Assembly (NCBI GenBank): GCA_947453965.1
Contig: CANGIQ010000016.1
Location: 1-60,263 of the forward strand
Direction: 5' to 3'
Length of the DNA: 60,263 nucleotides
From: Comamonadaceae bacterium
Lineage (GTDB): Bacteria > Pseudomonadota > Gammaproteobacteria > Burkholderiales > Burkholderiaceae_C
Positions 28,175-38,704 of this stretch are shown piece after piece. Made by a program: the position numbers and the translations under genes. A model generated the notes under the pieces. The model did no database searches, had not been told where the DNA came from, and worked only from the letters and a program-made list of their open reading frames with translations. The stretch's first letter is position 1; every line of letters starts with the position of its first letter.

Positions 28175-28378
28175 TTACAGATCTTGCAAAGCGGCTTGCA
28201 CGTGGGTTTGAAACACATCGGCATTGGCCAGGGCGTTGGCATTGAGCAAGGCGAGTTTGACCAAGAACAACGAGGCTTTGTCTTGGCCCGCTTGGTCAAT
28301 GGCGGTGGCCAGCGTGTCGTACACGGTTTCCAGATCGGGGATGGTTAAGGCACTGGTGGCGCTGGTGGTGTGTGTCAT
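28175..28378 (-). CDS. DUF2783-like small protein
   Basis: 67 residues starting MTHTTSATSALT, then IPDLETVYDTLATAIDQAGQDKASLFLVKLALLNANAL. It is helical, acidic and without membrane segments. It matches my memory of DUF2783 proteins, which lie next to FAD-dependent aromatic hydroxylases as here. It is 11 bases after the monooxygenase and 17 before fahA. No biochemical role is known to me. Confidence 0.75.
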   Translation of the reverse strand: MTHTTSATSALTIPDLETVYDTLATAIDQAGQDKASLFLVKLALLNANALANADVFQTHVQAALQDL

Positions 28379-28389
28379 GGGTGTGTTCC

Positions 28390-30081
28390 TTACTGAGGCA
28401 AGGCCGTCTGGAGGGCAGCTTGCAAACGGGTGGCGTCGAGTGTGAGCCAGCGCGCGCAAATGTGTTGGTCGGGGCGTAACAAATACGCGCCACCATTGGC
28501 AGGCACGCCGTAGCGTTGGCGCAGATGGCCATCGGCATCGGCCAGGGTGGTGTCAGCACCCGTCACGGGGGTGGCACTGCCCACGGCAATCACCCGCAAA
28601 GGCATGCCATGGGCACGCGCGGCCTGGATGGTTTGCTGCAAGGCTTCGGGAATGGCCGGCGCATCGGTGAAGTACAGCAAATCAAAGCCACCACCCAAGT
28701 GATCGAGCAAAAAGTCGTTGGCACCCAAACGCACGTTTTGCGGTGGTGCGCCATGGGCGGGGCCGGCTTTGAACAAGCCGTTGTCGTCGCCGGTGCTGTT
28801 GAGCATGGAGTGGGTGTATTCGTGCGGGCGTGAAGTGCGCCAGTGGTAGAGCGGGCGCACAAAGGCTTGCGTGAGCGAGAGCGACAGCACCGCATCGCGC
28901 AGCAGACGAAAGCCCTTGCTGGGCGGCGTCATGAAGCGTGTGCTCTTGCCGGCTTCTTCAATGATTTCGCGCGCAGCCCCCACGCGCTCGGTGCTGTGGT
29001 TGGCCAAGAGTTTTTGACTGGCCAAGCCTTTGACCACAAAGGCCAGATGCCAACCCAAAGACTGGGCATCTTGGAAGGCGGTGTTGGCACCGCGCACACC
29101 GAAGATCGGCAGCAAGTGCGCAGCATCGCCCGTGAAGATCACGCTGCCATGGACAAAGTCTGGCAAGGTCAAGGTGCGGGCGGAGTACACCGAGGACCAG
29201 TCCATTTCCCACTTGGCACCGGCGTGGCCAATCATGGCCAGTTGCGCGTCGATGCGGGCTTTGAGCGATTCGGGCTTCAAGGCCTCTTCGGGTGTTTCGC
29301 CTTCTGGCAATTGGTAGTCCACGCGCCAAATGCCATTGGGTTCTCGGTGCATCAAGATGGTGTTGCCGGGGTTCCAGTCGGGGTCGAAATAAGCCAAGCG
29401 CTCGGTGGGAAGTGGCAGATCGACCTTGATGTCGGCAATCACGAAAAAGCCTTCGTAAGAGGCGCCTTCCATCTCCAAATTCATGGCGCTGCGGATGCCC
29501 GATCGACCGCCATCAGCGGCCACCACCCAATCGCTCTCCAGTGTGTAGACGCCTTCGGACGTGTCGATTTCCAGCACCGCGTAGCCGTCGTGTTGCGTGA
29601 CTTGGTTAACTTTGTTGCCCCAACGGAAGTCAATCAGCGGGTTGGCTTTGCAGGCGTCGTGCAGGTATTCCTCCATGAACTGCTGCTGCACGTTGATGAT
29701 GGGAAAAAACCGGTCGTCCGCATCGTGGGGCGCTTCCATGCGGAACACGCGTTGGCCACGGTAGTAGGAGTTGCCAAAGCGCCAAGGCAGACCGCCTTCG
29801 GTCATGCGCTCGGCCACGCCGACTTGCTGCAAGATTTCCATCGAGCGGCGTGTGAAGCATATGGCACGGCTGCCTTGGGAGAACTGCAACTCAGCCGACA
29901 GCACCACGCTGGCCACGCCGTGGCGCGCCAATTCCAAGGCAGTCACCATGCCGGCGGGGCCGGAGCCCACGATCACCACTTTTTGGCGGCTTTGCTGCGG
30001 GTGCTCAGACGCCAACCAGGGCTTGAACACTTGGTAGGTGTAATAAATGGAAGGGCGGTCTTGTGTGGTGGGGGTATGCAT
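28390..30081 (-). CDS. FAD-dependent aromatic monooxygenase (MhpA-like)
   Basis: 563-residue flavoprotein hydroxylase. The FAD motif VIVGSGPAGMVTALELARHG is near residue 35, the DG motif is WVVAADGGRSGIRS near 190, and the GD motif GDAAHLLPIFGVRGANTAFQD is near 320; the C-terminus carries the thioredoxin-like tail of PHBH-type phenol hydroxylases. Relatives hydroxylate 3-(3-hydroxyphenyl)propionate or hydroxybenzoates. With DUF2783, fahA, MarR and a Bug protein it forms an aromatic-acid catabolic unit; the substrate is unknown. Confidence 0.88.
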   Translation of the reverse strand: MHTPTTQDRPSIYYTYQVFKPWLASEHPQQSRQKVVIVGSGPAGMVTALELARHGVASVVLSAELQFSQGSRAICFTRRSMEILQQVGVAERMTEGGLPWRFGNSYYRGQRVFRMEAPHDADDRFFPIINVQQQFMEEYLHDACKANPLIDFRWGNKVNQVTQHDGYAVLEIDTSEGVYTLESDWVVAADGGRSGIRSAMNLEMEGASYEGFFVIADIKVDLPLPTERLAYFDPDWNPGNTILMHREPNGIWRVDYQLPEGETPEEALKPESLKARIDAQLAMIGHAGAKWEMDWSSVYSARTLTLPDFVHGSVIFTGDAAHLLPIFGVRGANTAFQDAQSLGWHLAFVVKGLASQKLLANHSTERVGAAREIIEEAGKSTRFMTPPSKGFRLLRDAVLSLSLTQAFVRPLYHWRTSRPHEYTHSMLNSTGDDNGLFKAGPAHGAPPQNVRLGANDFLLDHLGGGFDLLYFTDAPAIPEALQQTIQAARAHGMPLRVIAVGSATPVTGADTTLADADGHLRQRYGVPANGGAYLLRPDQHICARWLTLDATRLQAALQTALPQ

Positions 30082-30095
30082 GTGTGGATTTCAAA

Positions 30096-30536
30096 TTACT
30101 GCGCGTCAGGGCGGGCGTGTGCAATCAGGCGGTCAAACATGGCGCTCAAGACGGCTTGTTCTTTCTCGCTCAAACAACCAAAGATTTGTTCATTGCGTTG
30201 GTCCACCATGTCCATGGCGCGTTTGAACACCTTGCGTCCGGCAGCGGTCAGCGTGAGCACCACGCCTCGGCCATCGCCGGGATGGTCGTCTTTCAGCACC
30301 AAGCCCTGGTCCACCAACGCTTGTGCCGCGCGACTGGCTTGGCCTTTGTTGAGGTTGGCTTTTTCAGCCAGTTCTTTGACGGACAGAGGCTCAAACGTGC
30401 CAATGGTGGTCAGGCAGCGGCCATCGCTCATCGACAAGCCGGTGCGTTCGGGGTAGATGGACTGGCTGTCGGCATCGGTCAGCTTGTGCAGCTGATGCAA
30501 ACGGTAGGTGAGCGTGCGGTCGAGTGGCGTGGCCAT
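30096..30536 (-). CDS. MarR-family transcriptional regulator
   Basis: 146 residues from the ATG at 30536. The winged helix is visible as LSVKELAEKANLNKGQASRAAQALVDQGLV, followed by the wing DDHPGDGRGVVLTLT. MarR proteins of this kind release DNA on binding aromatic acids. It lies inside the catabolic operon, between the binding protein and the monooxygenase, so it likely controls its own expression through the palindromes at 31602-31651. Confidence 0.9.
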   Translation of the reverse strand: MATPLDRTLTYRLHQLHKLTDADSQSIYPERTGLSMSDGRCLTTIGTFEPLSVKELAEKANLNKGQASRAAQALVDQGLVLKDDHPGDGRGVVLTLTAAGRKVFKRAMDMVDQRNEQIFGCLSEKEQAVLSAMFDRLIAHARPDAQ

Positions 30537-30568
30537 GCGTGTTTGCCTGTCGTGTACTTGCGGGCCTG

Positions 30569-31546
30569 TTAGTCGGCTTTGATGCCGCTGGCTTTGATGA
30601 TGGGGCCCCACTTGGCGCGCTCTTTGGCCGCATAGTCAGCCATTTGCTGGGGCGAGCTCGGAATCGCTTCCAAGCCCAAGACCTGCAAGCGCGCTTTGAC
30701 GTCGGTGGTATTGAGCGCGGTCAACAAGGCTTTGTTTAGCGTGTTGATCGCCTCAGCCGGTGTGCCGGCAGGAACCACCAAGCCTTGCCAGGCATAGGCT
30801 TCGAAGTTTTTCAAGCCTTGTTCCTGCAGTGTGGGGATGGTGTCAAAGTTTTTCACGCGCTTGGCGCTGGCCATGCCGATGGGACGCAATTTGCCCGAGG
30901 TGATGAACTGGTAACCACTGGCGGTGTCCACAAACATCATGGGTACTTGGCCGGCTACCACGTCTTGCACCGCAGGTGCTGCGCCACGGTAGGGCACATG
31001 CGACAGGTTGACACCCGCCATTTCACGGAACAGTTCGGTGGCCAAGTGGTGGGGGCTGCCTGCGCCCGGCGTGGCGTAGCTCACGCCATTGGCCTGGGCT
31101 TTGGCCCATGCAATGAGCTCTTTCAAGTTGTGGACAGGCACATTGGGGTTGACCACCAGGATCATCGGGAAGCGCACGGTCAGGCCTACGGGGGCAAAGT
31201 CTTTTTCAGCGCTGTAGCTGAGCTTGCTGTAGATGAAGGGGTTGGCCGCCAGTGTGCCGGTGTCCGCCGACATCAGCACATAGCCATCGGCTTTGGCGCG
31301 GGCCACATACTCGGCGCCGATGTTGGTGGCAGCGCCTGGTTTGTTGACGATCACCATGGGTTGACCCAAAACCGTGCCCATGGCTTGCCCCAAGGAGCGT
31401 GCCACCGTGTCTGTGCCGCCGCCTGCTGCATAGGGCACCACCCATTCGATGGGGTGGTTTGGATAGGTTTGCGCCGAACTGAGGGCGCTGGTGACGGCCA
31501 AAAAGGCCGTCAAGGCAAAATGGAGGCAATGCTTCAGGGGCAACAT
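30569..31546 (-). CDS. Bug/TctC-family periplasmic binding protein
   Basis: Periplasmic ligand-binding protein of the tripartite tricarboxylate (TctC/Bug) class. From the ATG at 31546 it has 325 residues with a signal peptide (LTAFLAVTSALSSAQ) and the family's PIEWVVPYAAGGGTDTVAR and NKPGAATNIGAEYVARA. Such proteins are very numerous in Comamonadaceae. No TctAB membrane genes are adjacent, so it must work with a permease elsewhere or have a sensing role. Confidence 0.92.
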   Translation of the reverse strand: MLPLKHCLHFALTAFLAVTSALSSAQTYPNHPIEWVVPYAAGGGTDTVARSLGQAMGTVLGQPMVIVNKPGAATNIGAEYVARAKADGYVLMSADTGTLAANPFIYSKLSYSAEKDFAPVGLTVRFPMILVVNPNVPVHNLKELIAWAKAQANGVSYATPGAGSPHHLATELFREMAGVNLSHVPYRGAAPAVQDVVAGQVPMMFVDTASGYQFITSGKLRPIGMASAKRVKNFDTIPTLQEQGLKNFEAYAWQGLVVPAGTPAEAINTLNKALLTALNTTDVKARLQVLGLEAIPSSPQQMADYAAKERAKWGPIIKASGIKAD

Positions 31547-31601
31547 AAAGTGGTCTCGGTTAAGTGAGGAGGGGATAGAACAGGTGAGATTGTGGATTAA
31601 C

Positions 31602-31651
31602 TGGTTGCGCGCGCAACTAGGTGTTTGTCCTGATGGTTGCGCATGCAACCA
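31602..31651. promoter_or_regulatory. Twin MarR-type operators
   Basis: Two palindromes, TGGTTGCGCGCGCAACTA (31602-31619) and TGGTTGCGCATGCAACCA (31634-31651), share TGGTTGCGC-N2-GCAACYA symmetry. Their centres are 32 bases apart, about three helical turns, so two dimers could bind the same face. They lie 56-105 bases upstream of the Bug gene and 60 bases before ygiQ. The MarR protein of the cluster is the likely binder. Confidence 0.7.
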
Positions 31652-31710
31652 AATGCCGAATAGCCCTTCAAACCCAAGACAAAGGGCTAACCCGTACACT
31701 TGAGGGGCTC

Positions 31711-34023
31711 ATGAATGCCTACGCCGACGTCTCTCTTTTCCCTCGCCACGCCAAGCCGCTGACCAGTTACCGCAAGTACTGGGCGGCCCGTTTTGGCACG
31801 GCCCCGTTTTTGCCGATGAGCCGGGAGGAAATGACTCACTTAGGTTGGGACAGCTGCGACATCATCATCGTCACCGGCGACGCCTATGTGGACCACCCCA
31901 GCTTTGGCATGGCCGTGATCGGCCGCATGCTGGAGAACCAAGGTTTTCGCGTGGGCATCATCGCCCAGCCCGATTGGCAAAGCGCCGATCCGTTCAAGGT
32001 CTTGGGCAAACCCAATTTGTTTTTCGGCGTCACCGCCGGCAACATGGATTCGATGATCAACCGTTACACGGCCGATCGCAAAATTCGCAGCGACGACGCC
32101 TACACCCCGGGCGATGTAGGCGGTAAACGCCCCGACCGCGCCGCCCTGGTGTACAGCCAACGCTGCAAAGAAGCCTACAACGATGTGCCGATTGTGTTGG
32201 GCGGTATTGAAGGTTCTTTGCGCCGCATCGCCCATTACGACTATTGGTCAGACAAAGTGCGCCGCTCCATCGTGGTCGACAGCAAATGCGATTTGCTGCT
32301 GTACGGCAACGCCGAGCGCGCGATTGTGGAAATTGCCCACCGTTTGGCAGCCAAAGAGCCGGTGCAACAAATCACCGATGTGCGCGGCACCGCCTTTGTG
32401 CGCCGCGACACCCCTGAGGGCTGGTTTGAGATTGACTCTTCCAGCATTGACGTGCCGGGCAGGGTGGAGGCCCACGTCAACCCCTATTTGATGGTGAGTG
32501 AGCAAGCCAAAGCGCAAGGCGAAACCTGTGCGCGCGAAGATGAGGCGAACGCCGTGGCTGAGGCTGCCAATGACGTGGCAAGTACGCAGGGCTTCACCAT
32601 TTCACCGCTCAAGTTTGTCGACAATCCCGCCTTGCAAGGCAAGGGCAAGCTCAAAGTGCCGCCGCGTGAGCGCAGCGTGATTCGCCTGCCTGCGTATGAG
32701 CAGGTCAAGTCAGACCCCGTGTTGTATGCCCATGCCAACCGCGTGCTGCATTTGGAAACCAACCCCGGCAATGCGCGTGCCTTGGTGCAAGCCCATGGCG
32801 AAGGCTATACCGCGCGCGATGTGTGGGTCAACCCACCGCCCATCCCGCTGACCACGGCTGAGATGGACCATGTGTTCGACTTGCCCTATGCCCGCAGCCC
32901 GCACCCCGCCTATGCGGATGAGAACGGCAGCCACGACGGCGCCACCAAGATTCCCGCCTGGGAGATGATTCGCTTCAGCGTCAACATCATGCGAGGTTGT
33001 TTCGGTGGTTGCACGTTTTGCTCCATCACCGAGCACGAGGGCCGCATCATTCAAAGCCGTAGCGAAGACTCGGTGATTCGCGAGATTGAAGACATCCGCG
33101 ACAAAGTACCGGGCTTCACGGGTGTGATTTCTGACCTGGGCGGCCCCACCGCCAATATGTACCGCATTGGCTGCAAGAGCCCTGAGATCGAGGCTGCGTG
33201 CCGCAAACCCAGCTGCGTCTACCCTGGCATTTGCCAAAACCTCAATACCGATCACAGCTCGCTGATCCACATGTACCGCCGTGCGCGGGCCTTGAAGGGG
33301 GTGAAGAAAATTTTGATTGGCTCAGGTTTGCGCTATGACTTGGCCGTCAAATCGCCCGAGTACGTGAAAGAGCTGGTGCAGCACCATGTGGGCGGCTACC
33401 TCAAGATTGCGCCGGAACACACCGAGGGCGGGCCACTGTCCAAGATGATGAAGCCCGGCATTGGCAGCTACGACAAGTTCAAACAGATGTTTGACAAGTA
33501 CAGCGAAGAGGCCGGCAAAAAGCAATTTCTCATCCCGTACTTCATCGCGGCCCACCCCGGCACCAGCGACGAAGACATGATGAACTTGGCGGTGTGGCTC
33601 AAGCGCAATGGCTTTCGCGCCGACCAGGTGCAAACCTTCTACCCCAGCCCCATGGCCACGGCCACGGCGATGTACCACTCAGGCCGCAACCCTTTGGGCC
33701 GCGTGACGCGCAGCAGCGAGGCGGTGGACATCGTGCGCGGCGAACGCCGTCGTCGTTTGCACAAAGCCTTTTTGCGCTACCACGATGCCAACAACTGGCC
33801 CTTGTTGCGCGAGGCCTTGAAAGCCATGGGCCGCGCTGATTTGATCGGCAACGGCAAGATGCATTTGATCCCCACCTTCCAGCCCCAAACCGATGGCGGC
33901 TACACCAGCGCGCGTCGCAAAAACAGCACGGTGGCGCCTAAGACTGGCGCAGCCAGGGCAGGGGTGGTGAAAGGCCGTGTGTTGACGCAGCACACGGGCT
34001 TGCCGCCGCGCAAGAAAAAATAA
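31711..34023 (+). CDS. ygiQ: YgiQ-family radical SAM protein
   Basis: 770 residues from the ATG at 31711, preceded by GAGGGG. An N-terminal domain ([19 protein letters not shown]) precedes the radical SAM core with the cluster motif [11 protein letters not shown] (Cys-x3-Cys-x2-Cys), and the C-terminus is basic with KKK. This is a conserved UPF0313 protein; its substrate is unknown to me. It is divergent from the aromatic cluster and shares its upstream region. Confidence 0.93.
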   Translation: MNAYADVSLFPRHAKPLTSYRKYWAARFGTAPFLPMSREEMTHLGWDSCDIIIVTGDAYVDHPSFGMAVIGRMLENQGFRVGIIAQPDWQSADPFKVLGKPNLFFGVTAGNMDSMINRYTADRKIRSDDAYTPGDVGGKRPDRAALVYSQRCKEAYNDVPIVLGGIEGSLRRIAHYDYWSDKVRRSIVVDSKCDLLLYGNAERAIVEIAHRLAAKEPVQQITDVRGTAFVRRDTPEGWFEIDSSSIDVPGRVEAHVNPYLMVSEQAKAQGETCAREDEANAVAEAANDVASTQGFTISPLKFVDNPALQGKGKLKVPPRERSVIRLPAYEQVKSDPVLYAHANRVLHLETNPGNARALVQAHGEGYTARDVWVNPPPIPLTTAEMDHVFDLPYARSPHPAYADENGSHDGATKIPAWEMIRFSVNIMRGCFGGCTFCSITEHEGRIIQSRSEDSVIREIEDIRDKVPGFTGVISDLGGPTANMYRIGCKSPEIEAACRKPSCVYPGICQNLNTDHSSLIHMYRRARALKGVKKILIGSGLRYDLAVKSPEYVKELVQHHVGGYLKIAPEHTEGGPLSKMMKPGIGSYDKFKQMFDKYSEEAGKKQFLIPYFIAAHPGTSDEDMMNLAVWLKRNGFRADQVQTFYPSPMATATAMYHSGRNPLGRVTRSSEAVDIVRGERRRRLHKAFLRYHDANNWPLLREALKAMGRADLIGNGKMHLIPTFQPQTDGGYTSARRKNSTVAPKTGAARAGVVKGRVLTQHTGLPPRKKK

Positions 34024-34035
34024 CGTACCTGACGC

Positions 34036-34326
34036 TCAGTGGTAGCCGCGTTCGCGTTGATGCCGAATTGCCAGAATTACCACCAGATCTGTCGCTTCGT
34101 CATAGTCATAAAGCGCCAAGTAACCCGTTTTCCCCCTTGAAATGACAAGCTCTCTGAGTCCGTGCTCCACCGGACGGCCAATCAGCGGGTGATCATTCAA
34201 GATTGTGATGGCGTCGACCACTAAGTCGATGGTGGCGATGGCGTCTTCTGGGTGTTGATCCAGTAGAAAGTTAACCAGCTGTTCTAAGTCTTCAGCCGCA
34301 TCGGTTGAAAAAAGATAGCGGCTCAT
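34036..34326 (-). CDS. RelE/ParE-family toxin
   Basis: 96 residues with the ParE outline: EDLEQLVNFLLDQHPEDAIATIDLVVDAITILNDHPLIGRPVEHGLRELVISRGKTGYLALYDY. ParE-type toxins poison gyrase, RelE types cut mRNA on the ribosome; the sequence fits ParE better. It overlaps the upstream antitoxin by four bases. It is convergent with ygiQ. Confidence 0.85.
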   Translation of the reverse strand: MSRYLFSTDAAEDLEQLVNFLLDQHPEDAIATIDLVVDAITILNDHPLIGRPVEHGLRELVISRGKTGYLALYDYDEATDLVVILAIRHQRERGYH

Positions 34327-34625
34327 TTGCCGCTAGGCAAGAAATTTTCGATGCCAATCGCTGGCGGGCGTTTGGTGGTGTGACCGCGCACCTTGGCTTT
34401 GAGGTAATCGGCCAAAGCCGCACCGTCCACGACCAGACCTGTTTTCGCAACGCGCTGTCGAGAGGCCAACGCTTGTTCAATCAAACTTTGACGCGCTTCG
34501 GCTTGATCCACGGCATCTTCAATCGCATGCACCATGAGTGCATGGGGGGTGAGTCCGAGATTGAGTGCCGCAGTTTGTACGCGGTCGCGTGTGGCATCAG
34601 AAAGTTTGACGGAGATCGTGGCCAT
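34323..34625 (-). CDS. Ribbon-helix-helix antitoxin
   Basis: About 100 residues. ATISVKLSDATRDRVQTAALNLGLTPHALMVHAIEDAVDQAE is a clear ribbon-helix-helix domain that binds DNA; the C-terminal half neutralises the toxin. I use the ATG at 34625; an ATG three codons earlier (34634) is as likely because neither has a strong ribosome site. The antitoxin-first, ATGA-overlapping order is standard for parDE. Confidence 0.82.
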   Translation of the reverse strand: MATISVKLSDATRDRVQTAALNLGLTPHALMVHAIEDAVDQAEARQSLIEQALASRQRVAKTGLVVDGAALADYLKAKVRGHTTKRPPAIGIENFLPSGK

Positions 34626-34705
34626 GGTGAGCATTCATGAATGGAATGCTGAGATGTTACCTAAGTAACACCCGGTGCGTCAACGGTTGATTGATACCGA
34701 CGGGT

Positions 34706-35182
34706 TCAACGGCTGCGTGACTTCATCGCACGCTCCACCTCGCGCTTGCCTTCGCGGTCTTTGATGGTGTCGCGTTTGTCGTGTTCGGCCTTGCCTTTGG
34801 CCAGGGCTATTTCGCATTTGATCTTGCCGTTTTTCCAGTGCAGGTTGATGGGCACCAGGGTGTAGCCTTTTTGCTCGACTTTGCCAATCAGACGTTTGAT
34901 CTCGTCTTTCTTCATCAGCAATTTTTTGGTTCGTACGGCGTCGGGGCTGACGTGGCTGGAGGCTGTGTGCAACGGATTGATTTGGCAGCCAATCACATAC
35001 AGCTCGCCATCGCGGATGACCACATAGCCATCGGTCAGTTGCACCTTGCCTTCGCGGGCGGCTTTGACTTCCCATCCTTGCAGCACCATGCCCGCCTCGA
35101 ACTTTTCTTCGAAGAAATAGTTGTACGCCGCCTTTTTGTTGTCAGCGATGCGCGAGGGGGTTGCAGGTTTTTTGGTAGCCAT
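34706..35182 (-). CDS. smpB: SsrA-binding protein SmpB
   Basis: 158 residues, full length. It binds tmRNA and places it in stalled ribosomes. The conserved [27 protein letters not shown] start and the basic tail [23 protein letters not shown] are diagnostic. It is divergent from ratA; the smpB-ratA neighbourhood is conserved across Proteobacteria. Confidence 0.97.
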   Translation of the reverse strand: MATKKPATPSRIADNKKAAYNYFFEEKFEAGMVLQGWEVKAAREGKVQLTDGYVVIRDGELYVIGCQINPLHTASSHVSPDAVRTKKLLMKKDEIKRLIGKVEQKGYTLVPINLHWKNGKIKCEIALAKGKAEHDKRDTIKDREGKREVERAMKSRSR

Positions 35183-35229
35183 TAGGGGGATATGGGGACG
35201 GTAGAGCTTCTTACAATGCAGACCATTCT

Positions 35230-35682
35230 ATGAAAACCGTTCACAAGTCCGTTCTTATTTGGTTCAGCGCTGAAGAAATGTTTGCGCTGGTCACCGATGT
35301 TGACCGTTATCCCGAATTTTTACCCTGGTGTGACCGCGCCGGTGTGCTGGAGCGTCACGCACAGGGGATGACGGCTGAAATTGGCATGTCACTCGGCGGC
35401 TTTCACAAAAGCTTCACCACCCGCAATGTGCACATCGAAGGGCGTCAGGTCAAACTGGAGCTGGTCGATGGCCCGTTCAAACACCTCGATGGCACTTGGG
35501 ACTTTCATCCGCTGGTCGATCCCAACACGCAAGAGCCTCAACGCGCATGCCGGATTGAGCTGACCTTGAACTACGCGTTTGAGAGCATGTTTGGCGCCTT
35601 GGTAGGCCCCGTGTTCGACAAAATCGCCGCCACCTTGGTGGATGCCTTTGTCAAGCGGGCCGAGCAGGTGTATACCGCGTGA
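35230..35682 (+). CDS. ratA: RatA/Coq10-type START-domain protein
   Basis: 150-residue START-like lipid-binding protein. VHKSVLIWFSAEEMFALVTDVDRYPEFLPWC at the N-terminus and a C-terminal helix ending in VDAFVKRAEQVY are typical. In E. coli RatA has been described as an inhibitor of 70S assembly, while relatives bind ubiquinone (Coq10), so the physiological job is open. Its stop overlaps the next start by GTGA. Confidence 0.9.
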   Translation: MKTVHKSVLIWFSAEEMFALVTDVDRYPEFLPWCDRAGVLERHAQGMTAEIGMSLGGFHKSFTTRNVHIEGRQVKLELVDGPFKHLDGTWDFHPLVDPNTQEPQRACRIELTLNYAFESMFGALVGPVFDKIAATLVDAFVKRAEQVYTA

Positions 35683-36044
35683 GCACCACCTCCAACACCG
35701 AACTGCTGCACATCAGCGTGCTGTATTCACCCGCGCCGCGCGTGGTGCATGAGCGTTTGTTGCGCTTGCCCGCAGGCAGCACGGTGGCCCAGGCTGTGGA
35801 CGCCAGCGGCCTGTTGGTGGATTGCCCTGAAATTGCATTGCATGACACGCAAGCGTTTGTGGTGGGCGTTTGGGGACGTAAAACCACGCCCAACCATGTG
35901 CTGCAAGACATGGACCGAATTGAAATTTACCGTCCCCTGACGGTCGACCCCAAGGTCGCACGCCGTGAGCGCTTTCAAAAACAAGGCACCAACCGGGCGG
36001 GCTTGTTTTCCAAGCGTCGCCCAGGTGCCAAACCGGGCTATTGA
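35679..36044 (+). CDS. rnfH: RnfH/RatB family ubiquitin-like protein
   Basis: 121 residues starting at the GTG at 35679. The beta-grasp core VLYSPAPRVVHERLLRLPAGSTVAQAVDASGL and VGVWGRKTTPNHVLQDMDRIEIYRPLTVDPKVARRERF is the RnfH signature. Coupled to ratA as in E. coli. Function not established. Confidence 0.9.
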   Translation: MSTTSNTELLHISVLYSPAPRVVHERLLRLPAGSTVAQAVDASGLLVDCPEIALHDTQAFVVGVWGRKTTPNHVLQDMDRIEIYRPLTVDPKVARRERFQKQGTNRAGLFSKRRPGAKPGY

Positions 36045-36047
36045 GTC

Positions 36048-37061
36048 ATGGCGAATAACTTTTGGCCCACCTGTGGCTACACCTTGCTCACCACCAACGC
36101 GGCAGGGCATTTGGTAGTCACCGACGATTTTTTGCGTTTTCTTTTGGAGCGCCCCGAGCTAGCGCCGATCGACACCTCGTGTGCCGCTGAACTTGCCTTG
36201 CATCATCGTTTGATGGACGCGCCGCGCACAGACATCACTGCCGAAGACCTGGCGCAACTGCAAGACAACGATGCGGCGGAGAACTACGCCGTGTGGCTGC
36301 GCTTTCGACAACGCTTGTTGGCATTTCCGACCTTGGAAGCCAGTTACATGGCCTTGTTCAAAGGCGTGGACGTGCCGCCACTCTTGGTGCAACACCTGAC
36401 CCAAATTTTGCTGCGCCATGTGCTGGGCGAAGAGGCCACCCCCATGCAAGCACGTGCGGCCGAAATGCTGATGCACACCCAAAAGATCACGGTGTTGCAA
36501 GACGGCGCTGTGATGGCTGCGGACGAGGCCACGGTCGAGCGCCATGCCACGCAAGGCAGCTTTGGCTCGATTGGCGAATTGCTGCAGCAAGGCGGTATCA
36601 AGCTGCGCAGTGTGGACTTGGATGTGCTCAACACCGACAACCAAGAGGCTTATTGGCCGCGCAGTGAAACTTTTGATTGGGTGCTCAGCCTCAACCGTGG
36701 GCAACCGGGTTTGGACGCGTTGTGCGAGGTCATGGCGCGATGGGTGCACCATTTCTTAGGGGTGCAAGTTCGCATCCAAACCGAACGTGAAATTGACGAT
36801 GACCACTGGGTGTGGCATGTCGGCCTAGATGCCCAAGCCAGCAGTGTGTTGAATGACCTCTACCAAGGCCACGAGGTTGATGCAGCGCGCATGGAGCGTC
36901 TGCTGTGCCTGTTCAAGTTGGAGTTTGTGGACCCCAACGACATGTTGGCCGAGGTACGCGGCAAGCCCGTGTACTTGGCTATGGCGGTGGACGAGCACCA
37001 GCGGCTCAAGCTCAAACCGCAAAACTTGTTACTAAATTTGCCATTGGCTGTGCGCTCTTAA
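36048..37061 (+). CDS. Hypothetical protein, DUF6352-like
   Basis: 337-residue soluble protein without motifs I can assign to an activity. It is rich in Asp and Glu and mostly helical, with NFWPTCGYTLLTTNAAGHLVVTDDFLRFLLERPEL at the start. It resembles proteins annotated DUF6352 in related Burkholderiales, from memory. It starts four bases after rnfH and probably shares its message. Confidence 0.7.
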   Translation: MANNFWPTCGYTLLTTNAAGHLVVTDDFLRFLLERPELAPIDTSCAAELALHHRLMDAPRTDITAEDLAQLQDNDAAENYAVWLRFRQRLLAFPTLEASYMALFKGVDVPPLLVQHLTQILLRHVLGEEATPMQARAAEMLMHTQKITVLQDGAVMAADEATVERHATQGSFGSIGELLQQGGIKLRSVDLDVLNTDNQEAYWPRSETFDWVLSLNRGQPGLDALCEVMARWVHHFLGVQVRIQTEREIDDDHWVWHVGLDAQASSVLNDLYQGHEVDAARMERLLCLFKLEFVDPNDMLAEVRGKPVYLAMAVDEHQRLKLKPQNLLLNLPLAVRS

Positions 37062-37106
37062 AACCGGCACGAATTTGTATACAGGCAGGGTGAGAGGGCT
37101 CTCTAA

Positions 37107-38600
<1,494 letters not shown>

Positions 38601-38630
38601 GCCGCGAGTAATTGTTTAGCACTCAAGCAC

Positions 38631-38661
38631 AAGCCACCCCACGGGGTGGCTTTGTTTTTTT
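38631..38661 (+). terminator. Rho-independent terminator after guaB
   Basis: AAGCCACCCC (38631-38640) and GGGGTGGCTT (38643-38652) form a 10-base stem with a 2-base loop, then TTTGTTTTTTT. It separates guaB from guaA, so the two purine genes are not simply one operon; guaA may depend on readthrough or its own promoter. Confidence 0.85.
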
Positions 38662-38704
38662 GAGACAATAGCGTCCTAGGCCACTTGAAGGCCCTTTTTT
38701 ATTT

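Noticed and set aside
28843..30456. 537-codon plus-strand frame opposite the monooxygenase and MarR genes
   Set aside because: It is an antisense shadow made possible by biased codon use; the minus strand carries clear FAD and helix-turn-helix motifs.
34036..34625. ParE/RHH pair as a sign of a second mobile element near smpB
   Set aside because: smpB and its tmRNA neighbourhood are frequent insertion places, but no integrase, direct repeat or tRNA-like end was found here.
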